From Natronomonas aquatica (GTDB lineage Archaea; Halobacteriota; Halobacteria; Halobacteriales; Haloarculaceae): DNA of 64,000 bases. Every line of letters starts with the position of its first letter. Position 1 is the first letter of the stretch. The DNA is taken from contig NZ_JAHLKM010000014.1 in NCBI RefSeq assembly GCF_024449025.1, positions 723 through 64,722 on the forward strand, in the 5' to 3' direction. Shown piece after piece: positions 1 to 7,332 of this stretch. The notes under the pieces were generated by a model. The model was not told the origin of the DNA, did not search any database, and saw only the letters and a program-made list of their open reading frames with translations. Position numbers and translations under genes: made by a program.

Positions 1-766
1 GGCCTTTGGATCCCACAGCGTTCACGAGCGTCTCCGGGTCGGCGGTCGCGAGTTCGCCGGCGGTGTCGATGCCACGCTCTCGCAGCTTGCCGGCGGTGAC
101 TGGTCCGATACCGTGAACCGATTCGATGTCAAGCGGGGCGAAAAACTCTTCGACGTCTCCAGGACGGACAACGACGAGGCCGTCGGGTTTCTCGTGATCG
201 GAGGCGACCTTGGCGGCGCTTTTGGTTGGAGCGACGCCGATGCTGACAGGGATCCCAACAGTGGTTTTGATCTCGGTTTTGAGCCTCCGTGCGAAGGCGT
301 CGACGTCTGCCCAGGTGGTCGCGTCGGTGACGTCGAGATAGGCTTCGTCGATACTGACGGGTTCGAGCGGGTTGGCATATTCCTCGAGGAGGGCGTGGAC
401 GTCGCCGCCAACTGCCTGGTAGTGATCCATCTCGACAGGGAGATAGTACCCGGTGTCAGCCGGATCGGGAGCCGCTGGATCGTCGGCGTCGGCATCAACG
501 CGTCGTGGGAGCCGTTCGAGCGCATCGCTGATCGCCATGGCGGATTCGACGCCGTACTCGCGGGCCTCGTAACTGGCTGTCGCGACGGCACCGTGCGGAT
601 CGGCTTGCTCATACCCCATGCCGATGACGACCGGTTCGTCGGCGAGGTGGGGTCGGCGAAGCCGCTCACAGGCAGCATAGAAACAATCGCAGTCAACGTG
701 CAGGATGATCGACGGATCGGTCTCAGAGGGAGCAAAATCCGTGACTGTCGCTGCACCCTCCCGCAT
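1..766 (-). CDS. dinB: DNA polymerase IV (Y family), 3' end beyond the window
   Basis: Translesion DNA polymerase that copies damaged templates. Read from the ATG at 766, the protein has the Y-family palm motif HVDCDCFYAACE near residue 22, the second catalytic motif VSIDEAYLDV, and the helix-hairpin-helix VHGIGPVTAGKL near the cut end. The palm and the start of the thumb are therefore present, while the little-finger domain lies outside the window. No stop codon occurs before base 1, so the gene is partial because of the window edge and not broken. It is divergent from the regulator at 851. A TATA-like stretch (ttataaaaa, about 787-795) lies between them and could serve either gene. The family assignment is secure. 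Confidence 0.93.
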   Translation of the reverse strand, partial: MREGAATVTDFAPSETDPSIILHVDCDCFYAACERLRRPHLADEPVVIGMGYEQADPHGAVATASYEAREYGVESAMAISDALERLPRRVDADADDPAAPDPADTGYYLPVEMDHYQAVGGDVHALLEEYANPLEPVSIDEAYLDVTDATTWADVDAFARRLKTEIKTTVGIPVSIGVAPTKSAAKVASDHEKPDGLVVVRPGDVEEFFAPLDIESVHGIGPVTAGKLRERGIDTAGELATADPETLVNAVGSKG

Positions 767-850
767 GGTTAGTGGTAGGCTTCCTGGTTATAAAAAGGCG
801 GTTCCGAAGAAGGCCTATCAGTTATTCACCTGCCGGACGAAGAGTTCTGC

Positions 851-1495
851 ATGGCAACCGTTATGGAATTCACGAGTCCGACAGCGGAGTTCCCGTTGGG
901 CAGTATTTTCGAAAACCTACCGGGCGTAACCGTGGAGTTAGAGCGATTGATTCCCCACGAAACGCATATCATCCCGTACTTTTGGGTGCGGGGCGCGGAA
1001 ACCGAAGCGATCGAAGCCGAGTTCGAACCACACGCTGGCACATCGAACATCCGAGTGGTCGATAGTTTCGAAGACGAGTACCTCATGCGCGTCGAGTGGG
1101 ACCAGGCGTACGTTGGTATTCTCGTCGCTCTCGCCAAGGCTAATGTGGCTGTCCTCTCCGGAATCGGGACGAAAGACGAGTGGCGATTCGAGGTGCGCGG
1201 CGAAAGTCAGGAAGCGATCGCGGAGTTTCGAGAGTACTGTCAGGACCAGGAGATCCCGATAACGATCACTGCTGTTCACGCGATGCTCCCGATCCATGGG
1301 GAAAGCTACGAACTAACCGAGACCCAGCGCGAGGCGCTGTTGTTGGCTTACGAACGCGGTTACTTCGACTCCCCCCGCGAAGCGTCGCTTAAAGAAATCG
1401 CAGAGGAGCTCGGTATCACCCAACAATCGCTGTCCTCTCGACTCCGACGCGGCCATCGACGTCTCATCAGCGCGACACTGATCAGCTCCTCGTGA
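851..1495 (+). CDS. Bat-type helix-turn-helix transcriptional regulator
   Basis: A 214-residue protein of the haloarchaeal bacterio-opsin-activator (Bat) type. Residues 1-150 form an uncharacterised sensor-like region. Residues about 153-206 form the C-terminal HTH_10 domain, with the typical pattern LTETQREALLLAYERGYF, then a helix-turn-helix (LKEIAEELGITQQSLSSRLRRG). It is expected to be a soluble DNA-binding protein. No N-terminal PAS or GAF domain is recognisable, so it is one of the short members of this family. An alternative start at 863 (MEFTSP) is possible. Its regulated genes are unknown. The neighbouring small gene and KaiC remnant start after a separate TATA-like box (gattttataaa, near 1510-1520). 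Confidence 0.85.
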   Translation: MATVMEFTSPTAEFPLGSIFENLPGVTVELERLIPHETHIIPYFWVRGAETEAIEAEFEPHAGTSNIRVVDSFEDEYLMRVEWDQAYVGILVALAKANVAVLSGIGTKDEWRFEVRGESQEAIAEFREYCQDQEIPITITAVHAMLPIHGESYELTETQREALLLAYERGYFDSPREASLKEIAEELGITQQSLSSRLRRGHRRLISATLISSS

Positions 1496-1574
1496 TTACC
1501 TCTCCGAACAGATTTTATAAACCCTCTGTATAATCAGTACCCTTCCTCATCCGGTTCAAGCCCGTATACGATAT

Positions 1575-1646
1575 ATGGACACAAAGATAGCTGAAGTTGC
1601 CGACGGAGCGGTCGAGTATACATGCAGAGACGAGGCGGAACGATGA
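1575..1646 (+). CDS. possible 23-residue leader ORF
   Basis: An ATG at 1575 opens a 23-codon frame (begins MDTKIAEVADG) whose TGA overlaps the ATG of the next gene as ATGA (1643-1646). The overlap suggests translational coupling. The sequence resembles nothing certain and is too short to judge by composition. It could instead be 5' leader, or a remnant of a longer gene. Confidence 0.25.
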   Translation: MDTKIAEVADGAVEYTCRDEAER

Positions 1647-1828
1647 CTTCGAAAAAGCCGTCAATCACGTCGAAAGCGGCGTTGAGCGCCGAACTACAGG
1701 CACTCCTTGTCAGGGCCTACGATAATGGAATCGACGTGAGAGGCGGATTCGAGTGTCGAAATGGAGCTGAGTATCCCGATTGGGACGTGGTCGTCACGGA
1801 GATCACAAAGAACGAACGGGCAGACTGA
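1643..1828 (+). CDS. small haloarchaeal protein of unknown function
   Basis: A 61-residue soluble protein starting MTSKKPSITSK and containing ALLVRAYDNGIDVRGGFECRNGAEYPDW... in its middle. It looks like a family of small haloarchaeal proteins often seen beside KaiC/RAD55-like or regulatory genes, but I cannot assign a function. I chose the ATG at 1643 over 1622 because it overlaps the stop of the short ORF upstream and follows a purine-rich GGCGGAA stretch. The KaiC-like fragment starts 4 nt downstream, so the two were probably one transcription unit before the latter was broken. Confidence 0.55.
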   Translation: MTSKKPSITSKAALSAELQALLVRAYDNGIDVRGGFECRNGAEYPDWDVVVTEITKNERAD

Positions 1829-1832
1829 CCGT

Positions 1833-2051
1833 ATGGCCTTCACTGGTCAAGCGATCCCGCAGCTCTCGACCGGGATAGAAGGGCTCTATGAACTCTTGCA
1901 AGGTGGGCTGGTCAAAGGGCGAATGTGTCTCGTTTCTGGTGAACCCGGGACTGAAAAGACAACGCTTGGGGTGCACTTTCTGGAAGAGGGTCTCTCCGAC
2001 GATCAAGCGAACGCTCGGCGACGCCCCGCGTCCGCGAACCTGGTACGGTGA
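1833..2051 (+). pseudogene. truncated RAD55/KaiC-like ATPase
   Basis: Only the first 72 codons remain of a gene that is usually over 200 codons. The start PQLSTGIEGL...GG and the P-loop region SGEPGTEKTTLG (residues 35-46) match haloarchaeal RAD55/KaiC-like ATPases. The Walker A consensus GxxxxGKT has an E where the invariant glycine should be (GTEKTT). After LEEGLSDDQ (about residue 58) the similarity stops and a meaningless R/A-rich tail runs to the stop. An orphan IS200/IS605-type end lies about 90 nt downstream, so a transposon insertion and later deletion probably destroyed the gene. It is almost certainly non-functional as an ATPase. Confidence 0.7.
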
Positions 2052-2371
2052 ATTTCGTGGACTTGTTCCGATATGTTCGGTTCACCACTGCCCTTCCATC
2101 CGAACAGGATCGCTCGTGTGACCGACCGACGACTTGGACAAGTGAAATCTTTGATTTCGGTACGACCCCGAGGCACTCAGCCTGTTCCGCCTGTAGATCC
2201 GGAATCCGAACTCATTAATATACTGTACCAGTCGACTGTGGAAAGAGCAAAAATAACCTACTCGATTCAGCTTCGGACGTTGATTTGAGCAACTCGGGAA
2301 ACGGTTTTACTGGATGTTGTTAATGTCTCCCTCGTACCCGTGGTTCCGTCTCTACCGTTGAGTCTGAGTAG
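2052..2371. other. 320-nt gene-free stretch between KaiC remnant and regulator
   Basis: No credible gene is seen on either strand. It holds the orphan transposon end at 2142-2196 and A+T-rich sequence after it. It also contains the shared 3' side of the KaiC remnant and the convergent regulator gene. Confidence 0.6.
2142..2196. repeat. orphan IS200/IS605-type left end
   Basis: A small hairpin (GAAATC-TTT-GATTTC, 2144-2158) is followed by gtacgaccccgaggcactc and then agcctgttccgcctgtag. The same order is found at the tnpB-upstream end of the complete element (11581-11623, ccccgaggcactcggcctgctcagcctgtag). The hairpin with gtacgaccccgaggc also matches 9639-9671 at its other end. No transposase gene is attached, so this is a solo end or the remnant of a deleted copy. 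Confidence 0.65.
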
Positions 2372-2869
2372 TCACACGAAGTCGCCCTGTTCAACGACGG
2401 TTCGGAACAGCAACCCGAGTGCGAGGTGCTGTCTGGCTGCTGCCGCAACGTTTGAACGCGCTTTATCCGAGTCATCGAACCTATACTCTATTGTTTTGAC
2501 GAGTTCGCGCCGCTTGAGCAGGTCATCCTCACAAAGAGCCACCAGTCGTGGGTAGACCGTGCCGGGACTGAGAGTTATATCCAAATCTTCAGCAAGGGTG
2601 TCTAACAACTGCTTGCCGTTAGGATCCCTGTTTTGTAGTACGATCAACGAGACGAGCACCTCTTCGAGCGAAGAAAGGACTTGTGCTCTCTCGTAGGAGA
2701 ACTGTTCTGAGCCGAATAGCGAGGCTTCGACCTCTGTGGTGATGTCCGAAACAGTCTCTCCGGGCTCGTCGGATCGAGGTGTTTTCTCCAACTTTTCGAG
2801 GAGGGTGGCGGCGGATATTGAATCCTCGTCTTGGCCGATCCTAATCTCAGAGGGAGCTGTTTCCTTCAT
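2372..2869 (-). CDS. PadR-like winged-helix transcriptional regulator
   Basis: Predicted soluble DNA-binding protein of 165 residues. The C-terminal two thirds resemble PadR-like winged helices: SLEEVLVSLIVLQNRDPNGKQ, then a recognition region TLSPGTVYPRLVALCEDDLL and a wing ending in YRFDD. An acidic N-terminal region of about 70 residues precedes it. I start at the ATG at 2869 (MKETAPSEIRIG), because the longer frame to 3109 runs through the transposon end and lacks protein-like composition. The IS1341-type element lies immediately upstream and may have displaced its promoter. The target is unknown. Confidence 0.7.
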   Translation of the reverse strand: MKETAPSEIRIGQDEDSISAATLLEKLEKTPRSDEPGETVSDITTEVEASLFGSEQFSYERAQVLSSLEEVLVSLIVLQNRDPNGKQLLDTLAEDLDITLSPGTVYPRLVALCEDDLLKRRELVKTIEYRFDDSDKARSNVAAAARQHLALGLLFRTVVEQGDFV

Positions 2870-2991
2870 ATTCAGAACCTCATGATAACACAAAGGCCGG
2901 CCAGTCTGATATGGGCTGGCCTTGGCTAACAAGGGATAACTCAGCTTTACACGTTGAAGTGGGTACGTTCTGTCACCAGCGGGTGTTTGAT

Positions 2992-3180
2992 TGACATCCT
3001 CACCCGCGTGAACGCGGGTGAATCCCACGGTACCGCACCGCTGGATTGGGATATTAGGGTTTGCAGTCCACCACCTCTGTCCGAGGTTGGAATCCTCGGG
3101 AGAGGTCATGAAGGTAGACTCCTGGCTGTGCCAACCAGCCGGTACTCCTATCCTCGTCCAAATTGGACGCAGACTCGGAG
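2992..3180 (-). ncRNA. putative omega RNA (reRNA) of the TnpB element
   Basis: In this superfamily the guide RNA spans the 3' part of tnpB and the right end, with the guide taken from flanking DNA. The right-end hairpin at 3001-3020 lies 34 nt past the tnpB stop, in the expected place. If the end is correct, the guide would be read from the minus strand just below 2992. This is inferred from position and hairpin only, and the 5' limit is a guess. Confidence 0.35.
3001..3020. repeat. right-end subterminal hairpin
   Basis: Perfect 8-bp stem CACCCGCG/CGCGGGTG with a TGAA loop. It lies about 9 nt inside the predicted right end of the TnpB element. Confidence 0.8.
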
Positions 3181-4370
3181 TTACTTTTGTCGTTGACGTC
3201 GAGACGGATGTTCTCCGCCCCGTTCACGTCTGCGTTGAACGCCGCATCACACGTCTCGCAGACGTACAGGCCACGCTCGACGCGCTGGCTGTCGTCTTCT
3301 CTCCCGCACACGCAACACGTCTTGCTCGTGTCACGCTCCGACACTTCTACGACCTCGATGCCCTCGACCTTCGCCTTGTATTCGAGGATCGACGTGAAGC
3401 GGTCGAACGCCCACCCGTGCAAGTCAAGGTTGCCGTGCCGACCCCAATTCTTCGAGTCGCCGTCTTCGTCCTCGCGGACGCCTTCCAAGTCTCCGATATT
3501 GATTCGCCCAACACCCTTCTCGACGCACTGTTCAACGATGTGTCTCGCTACCGAGTGCAAGAAGTGGGTGCGGCGCTCCGACCACTTCGCGTGCAACCGA
3601 GTGGCTCGTTCACTACTCGAGTCGTCGCATTTAGCGATCTCTTTCGGGAAGTAGTAGCCATCCTGCTTGAGGCGGTTGCCGGGGTACAGGTCGGCTTCCT
3701 CGGTGCTGTACGCGACAGCGGCGAAGTTGCAGATACCGAGATCAATCCCCGCTGTCTCGTTGCCGGGTGCGTCGGGAGTTTCGATTTCGTCTTTGCAGAC
3801 GAGGTGCAGTTCCCATCGTCCCTTCGCCTTGTCGTAGACGGCGCGAACTTGTTGCAGGTTCTCAACTGTGACACCGGGACGAGTTTGGTACTCGACGAGG
3901 ATGTACTCCCAGGCTTTGGGGTGTTCCTTGTGGTTCGCGCCTTTCGAGAGCCGGACGCGATTATTCTCCCTGTCGTGTTTAATGCCGTTCTGCTTCCACG
4001 TTACTGTTGAACGAGGGTGTTCTTCGTGGACGCGGCGACCCTGTTGGTCGTAGTAGTTTTTTTTGCGGTAGCCGGGCGGATTGTCTCTGTCATCATCACT
4101 GGAGTACCACGAGTTGAAGGCTTCAGCGAGTTCCTCAAGAACGCGCTGACTGGACTGACTGTGCAGTCCCTTGTACGTGTTGTGAGCCTTCAACTCGTCT
4201 TTGAGGTCTCGGTGGTCAGGAATCTCGCCCGTATTCTCCCACACTTCGCGGGAGTGGTAATTAGCGACGTTCCAGAGTTTGCTGGCTGCCCACCCGTGCC
4301 GGTCAAGCGATTCCGCTACCTGACTGTGGTTGCGGATTTTCGCTTGATGGGTGCGGTGGACTTCCAACAT
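3054..4370 (-). CDS. tnpB: TnpB RNA-guided nuclease (IS1341 type)
   Basis: A 438-residue TnpB with an apparently complete nuclease. From the ATG at 4370 (MLEVHRTHQAK), the RuvC residues are D210 (AGIDLGICNF), E296 (NIGDLEGV) and D381 (NADVNGAENI). The zinc finger is CCVCG (352-356) and CETC (371-374). TnpB proteins are RNA-guided DNA nucleases that help their element persist. They do not catalyse transposition. The frame opens 21 nt further upstream (MIIQAFR), but related proteins begin at MLEVHRTH. No frameshift or missing catalytic residue is seen, so it may be active. It is only distantly related to the TnpB at 9604. Confidence 0.92.
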   Translation of the reverse strand: MLEVHRTHQAKIRNHSQVAESLDRHGWAASKLWNVANYHSREVWENTGEIPDHRDLKDELKAHNTYKGLHSQSSQRVLEELAEAFNSWYSSDDDRDNPPGYRKKNYYDQQGRRVHEEHPRSTVTWKQNGIKHDRENNRVRLSKGANHKEHPKAWEYILVEYQTRPGVTVENLQQVRAVYDKAKGRWELHLVCKDEIETPDAPGNETAGIDLGICNFAAVAYSTEEADLYPGNRLKQDGYYFPKEIAKCDDSSSERATRLHAKWSERRTHFLHSVARHIVEQCVEKGVGRINIGDLEGVREDEDGDSKNWGRHGNLDLHGWAFDRFTSILEYKAKVEGIEVVEVSERDTSKTCCVCGREDDSQRVERGLYVCETCDAAFNADVNGAENIRLDVNDKSNSESASNLDEDRSTGWLAQPGVYLHDLSRGFQPRTEVVDCKP

Positions 4371-4487
4371 TCTGAACGCCTGTATAATCACTTATAGCTG
4401 TTTCTATTGTAAAGGTTCGGATTGAGAACGGTGGAATATCCAGACCTGTCGAAGCAGGGGAATGGATCACTGAGTGACGGCGCGTAT

Positions 4488-4507
4488 CCACGGCCTGAAG
4501 GCCGTGG
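4488..4507. repeat. left-end subterminal hairpin
   Basis: Perfect 8-bp stem CCACGGCC/GGCCGTGG with a TGAA loop, about 20 nt inside the tnpB-upstream end. The adjoining gcctgttcagcct is shared with the ends near 11616 and 2190. Confidence 0.8.
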
Positions 4508-4583
4508 TATTGCGCCTGTTCAGCCTATAATACGCTTCCTCGGTTCGAATAGACGCTGAGGAATTTTCCCTATCGGTTGGTTC

Positions 4584-5120
4584 TTATTCAGACGCCATTT
4601 TTTCCGCAAACGTCTCCCGTATCTTCTCGACTTTCGGCTGGGCGTGCATCGAACAGTAGGCGTCTTGGGGGTTCTTTTCGAAGTAGTTCTGGTGGTACTC
4701 CTCGGCCTCGTAGAACGTCTCGAGCGGTTCGAGTTCGGTGACGACGTCGTCGTCGTACTCCTCGTCGAGGGCCTCGATGTAGGCTCGGGCCTGCCGGCGC
4801 TGGTCGTCGTCGTGATACAGCACGATCGAACGGTACTGCGAGCCGACGTCCGGTCCCTGTCGGTTCAGTTGCGTCGGATCGTGGATGGTAAAGAAAGCCT
4901 CGAGTAGGTCCCCGTACTCGACGACGTCGGGATCGTAGGCCACCCGGACGACCTCGGCGTGACCCGTCTCGCCGGAACAGACCGCCTCGTAGGTCGGGTC
5001 CTCCACGTGCCCGCCCGCATAGCCGGACGTGACCGACTCGACCCCCTCGAGTTCCTCGAGTGCCGCCTCGATACACCAGAAACAGCCGCCGCCGAACGTC
5101 GCCGTCTTGGTCGCTGTCAT
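4584..5120 (-). CDS. msrA: peptide methionine-S-sulfoxide reductase
   Basis: Repairs oxidised methionine (S-sulfoxide) in proteins. The 178-residue protein starts MTATKTATFGGGCFWCIEAA and has the catalytic Cys in the GCFWC motif at residues 12-16, followed by the family blocks SGYAGGH, YEAVCSGETGHAEVV, and FFTIHDPTQLNRQGPDVGSQYRS. The length is normal for MsrA. I start at 5120 because the frame upstream to 5204 has no MsrA similarity. It is divergent from the HiPIP gene at 5271. An oxidative-stress role next to a high-potential electron carrier is plausible but not proven. Confidence 0.96.
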   Translation of the reverse strand: MTATKTATFGGGCFWCIEAALEELEGVESVTSGYAGGHVEDPTYEAVCSGETGHAEVVRVAYDPDVVEYGDLLEAFFTIHDPTQLNRQGPDVGSQYRSIVLYHDDDQRRQARAYIEALDEEYDDDVVTELEPLETFYEAEEYHQNYFEKNPQDAYCSMHAQPKVEKIRETFAEKMASE

Positions 5121-5270
5121 CACCGACCGTTCGGGCCACAGCCGTATTAACCCGACGCGTATCGAGGGATTCCCGTCGAGACGCCTCGTATTCGGCCCCG
5201 CCACCCCCGAGACGGTTCAAGCATTATACAGCAAACATTACATCAGTGTGGACAGAAGGTGAAGACACAT

Positions 5271-5807
5271 ATGTCGGACGGAGACAGATCGGCGGGCGAT
5301 CCGGAGAGCCCGGACGGCGGAGAGACACCGAAACGGCGGCGGTTCCTGCAGCTGGCGAGCACCGCGTCGATCGGGGCGCTGGTTGGCTGTTTACAGTCCG
5401 GCGGGGGACAGAGCGAGGCGGCAGCCGAAACCGGCCGCCCGGACGACTGGTGTGTCGAGGAAAACGACGTCGAAGTTCCGGACTCGCTCAAAACCGCGAC
5501 GAGTGTCGACGGGGTAGAGCGGGATCCGAACGATATCAACACGCGCCAGGAAGCGGGATATCAGTGTTACCCACAGGGATACGCACTCTGTGCGAACTGT
5601 ACGTACTTCATCCCGGGGAAACCGGCCGAGACCGGGATGGGAGACGGAGCGTGTGCGATCGTCGAAGGGATCGTTCGTTCGCGGGACTACTGTGCGCTGT
5701 ACGAGCCGAACGAGGATCTCGAAGAGTTCCCGAGTACCGACACGGCCCAGCAGGACGAGCAGGGGAGACGATCGAACGGACGCGAGAAGGCACCGGACGT
5801 GAACTAG
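5271..5807 (+). CDS. high-potential iron-sulfur protein (HiPIP), Tat-exported
   Basis: A 178-residue exported electron carrier. The N-terminus carries a Tat-type motif RRRFLQLA (residues 22-29), a hydrophobic stretch and a lipobox LVGC ending at C40, so it is likely a lipid-anchored protein outside the membrane. The HiPIP cluster cysteines are C107, C110, C128 and C141 (ALCANCTYF, GACAIVEG, RDYCALY), matching the family spacing. The glycine- and charge-rich regions on both sides are linkers. An ATG at 5259 is also in frame, but MSDGDRS at 5271 is the more natural start. HiPIPs usually pass electrons between the cytochrome system and terminal oxidases, and the partner here is unknown. Confidence 0.88.
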   Translation: MSDGDRSAGDPESPDGGETPKRRRFLQLASTASIGALVGCLQSGGGQSEAAAETGRPDDWCVEENDVEVPDSLKTATSVDGVERDPNDINTRQEAGYQCYPQGYALCANCTYFIPGKPAETGMGDGACAIVEGIVRSRDYCALYEPNEDLEEFPSTDTAQQDEQGRRSNGREKAPDVN

Positions 5808-5900
5808 CTGCGGAACCCGACCGATCGCCCCTCTGTGTTCGGTATCGGCCCGGACGAGAACCGGGGATAGCTCCTTGTGTCGCGGATCGAACGTTCGGAC

Positions 5901-6329
5901 ATGTACGAGCGTATCCTGCTGCCGACGGACGGAAGCGAGGGCACCGACCGCGCCGTCGAGCAAGCGATCGGGCTGGCCGCCGAGACGGGAGCCGAACTCC
6001 ACGCCCTCTTTGTCGTCGAGGACGCCCCCTACGCCCCCGAAATGACCGACGAGCGCGTCAGCGCCCAGCTCCGGGAGATCGGCGAGAACGCGATCGCATC
6101 GATCCGCGATCGCGCCGACGCCGCCGACGTGACGGTCCGGGCGGCTATCGAGGACGGGATCCCCAACCGGGAGATCCTGAAGTACGCGGACGGGGCGGAC
6201 GTCGATCTCGTCGTCATGGGGACCCACAGCCGGAGCGGGCTCGACAAGTACCTGCTCGGCAGCGTAACCGAACGGGTCGTCCGCACCGCCGACGTACCGG
6301 TGTTGACGGTCCGGGTTGACGGCGACTGA
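5901..6329 (+). CDS. universal stress protein, UspA family
   Basis: A single UspA domain of 142 residues. It begins MYERILLPTDGSEGTDRA, and the ATP-binding loop is VVMGTHSRSGLDKYLLGSVTERVVR near residues 100-125, with the G-2x-G-9x-G-S/T pattern preserved in spirit. The C-terminus VPVLTVRV is typical. It is probably a cytoplasmic nucleotide-binding stress protein. I start at 5901 and not 5877 because MYERILLPTD is the family N-terminus. The next gene is convergent, 9 nt away. Confidence 0.92.
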   Translation: MYERILLPTDGSEGTDRAVEQAIGLAAETGAELHALFVVEDAPYAPEMTDERVSAQLREIGENAIASIRDRADAADVTVRAAIEDGIPNREILKYADGADVDLVVMGTHSRSGLDKYLLGSVTERVVRTADVPVLTVRVDGD

Positions 6330-6338
6330 GCGGCGGCG

Positions 6339-6584
6339 TCACCGGTAGCCGAACGTCCGGAGCGCGCCGAGGCCGGCGGCGAGCGCCAGCGCCGCCGCAA
6401 CCGCGCTCGCCAGGAGATACATGGGAGATCCAGCCAGCCCGTAGGTGGCGGCCAGCACCGAGCCGATACCCGAGACCGCGGTCAGCCAGACGAGGCTGAG
6501 GCCGACGAGCGCCCGCCGGATCCGGATGATCCCGGCAGGTGGAGACTCCTCGGACGGATCGGACGCGACCGGGCCGTCGTTCAT
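6339..6584 (-). CDS. small two-helix membrane protein
   Basis: An 81-residue protein of unknown function. After an acidic, Pro/Ser-rich N-terminus it has two hydrophobic helices (about residues 25-47, ALVGLSLVWLTAVSG..., and 52-75, MYLLASAVAAALALAAGLG), then a short basic end. The ATG at 6584 (MNDGPVASD) was chosen because the upstream frame overlaps the promoter region of the divergent gene at 6665. No family was recognised. Confidence 0.6.
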   Translation of the reverse strand: MNDGPVASDPSEESPPAGIIRIRRALVGLSLVWLTAVSGIGSVLAATYGLAGSPMYLLASAVAAALALAAGLGALRTFGYR

Positions 6585-6664
6585 GTCGGAGGGTAGCGCG
6601 CCGGTCGGATAAGCCCTCACCCGCGGCGGTAGCTTATTGTCGGCTGGCGCACCCATCGACAGGT

Positions 6665-7309
6665 ATGCCCGAGCTTTCGATCTCCAAGGCCCAGAAGGCG
6701 GAACTGGAAGCGATACGCGAGGAACTGGAGGCCGCCTACGTCGGCGAGTACGGTACCCTCAGAACAGAGGACGCGATCCAGTATCTGCTGGATACCTACA
6801 CCCCGCCGGCTGAAGACGACGGCGATCGCTCGGCGGCCGACATCGAGGGACTCACGGCGATCAACGGCGTCGGCGAGGCGACCGCGAAGTCGCTCGCTAT
6901 CGCCGGGTTCCGGTCCGTCGGGGACGTCGCGGCGGCGGATCCCGAGGCGCTCACCGAGATCAAGGGGATCGGCGACGAGCAGGCGGTCGACATCGTGGTG
7001 GCGGCGACCGAGGCCGGCGAGGCTGGCGAAGCCGGGACAGGCAAAGCGGAGAGGAGAGAGCCCGACTCCGAGGGGACGGATGATACAGAGTTGTCGGACG
7101 ACCCGGAGGAACCGGACAACCCGGACGACCGAGAGGAATCACCCGAAGACACGCTCCAGCAGGCGATGAGCCTGCTCGATGCCCACGACGGGCGGTGGCG
7201 CGAATCGGACGGCGAGGAGCCCTACGAGGTCGATCTCCCGGACGGGGCCACGGAAGCCGTCCGGACGAAAGACGACATCAGACGCCTCCTGTTCAAACAC
7301 TGGAAGTAG
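6665..7309 (+). CDS. helix-hairpin-helix domain protein
   Basis: A 214-residue acidic protein. An N-terminal region of about 45 residues (MPELSISKAQKAELEAIREE) is predicted helical. Residues about 60-115 form tandem helix-hairpin-helix units: IEGLTAINGVGEATAKSLAIAGF and LTEIKGIGDEQAVDIV. These bind DNA non-specifically or act in protein assembly. A long Glu/Asp/Ser-rich linker follows, then a conserved C-terminal block ending VRTKDDIRRLLFKHWK. The family is common in haloarchaea, but I know of no specific role. Possible functions include DNA repair or binding. Confidence 0.75.
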   Translation: MPELSISKAQKAELEAIREELEAAYVGEYGTLRTEDAIQYLLDTYTPPAEDDGDRSAADIEGLTAINGVGEATAKSLAIAGFRSVGDVAAADPEALTEIKGIGDEQAVDIVVAATEAGEAGEAGTGKAERREPDSEGTDDTELSDDPEEPDNPDDREESPEDTLQQAMSLLDAHDGRWRESDGEEPYEVDLPDGATEAVRTKDDIRRLLFKHWK

Positions 7310-7332
7310 CGCCGGAGCGCCGGATGGGGCGA

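Larger units (their letters stand above)
2992..4529 (-). mobile_element. IS1341-type (IS200/IS605 superfamily) TnpB-only element
   Basis: A single tnpB gene is flanked by subterminal hairpins typical of this superfamily. At the tnpB-downstream end, CACCCGCG-TGAA-CGCGGGTG (3001-3020) is followed by ggatgtcaa on the minus strand. At the upstream end, CCACGGCC-TGAA-GGCCGTGG (4488-4507) is followed by gcgcctgttcagcctata. Both loops are TGAA. There is no tnpA, so movement would need a transposase in trans, for example the one at 11162. There are no terminal inverted repeats and no target duplication, as expected. The exact ends are estimates (within about 10 nt). Confidence 0.8.

Noticed and set aside
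2870-3109. Upstream extension of the PadR-like gene
   Set aside because: The extra 80 codons run through the transposon end. The internal ATG at 2869 gives the natural start.
3018-4010. A 330-codon plus-strand frame opposite tnpB
   Set aside because: Antisense of tnpB. The tnpB frame has all RuvC and zinc residues.
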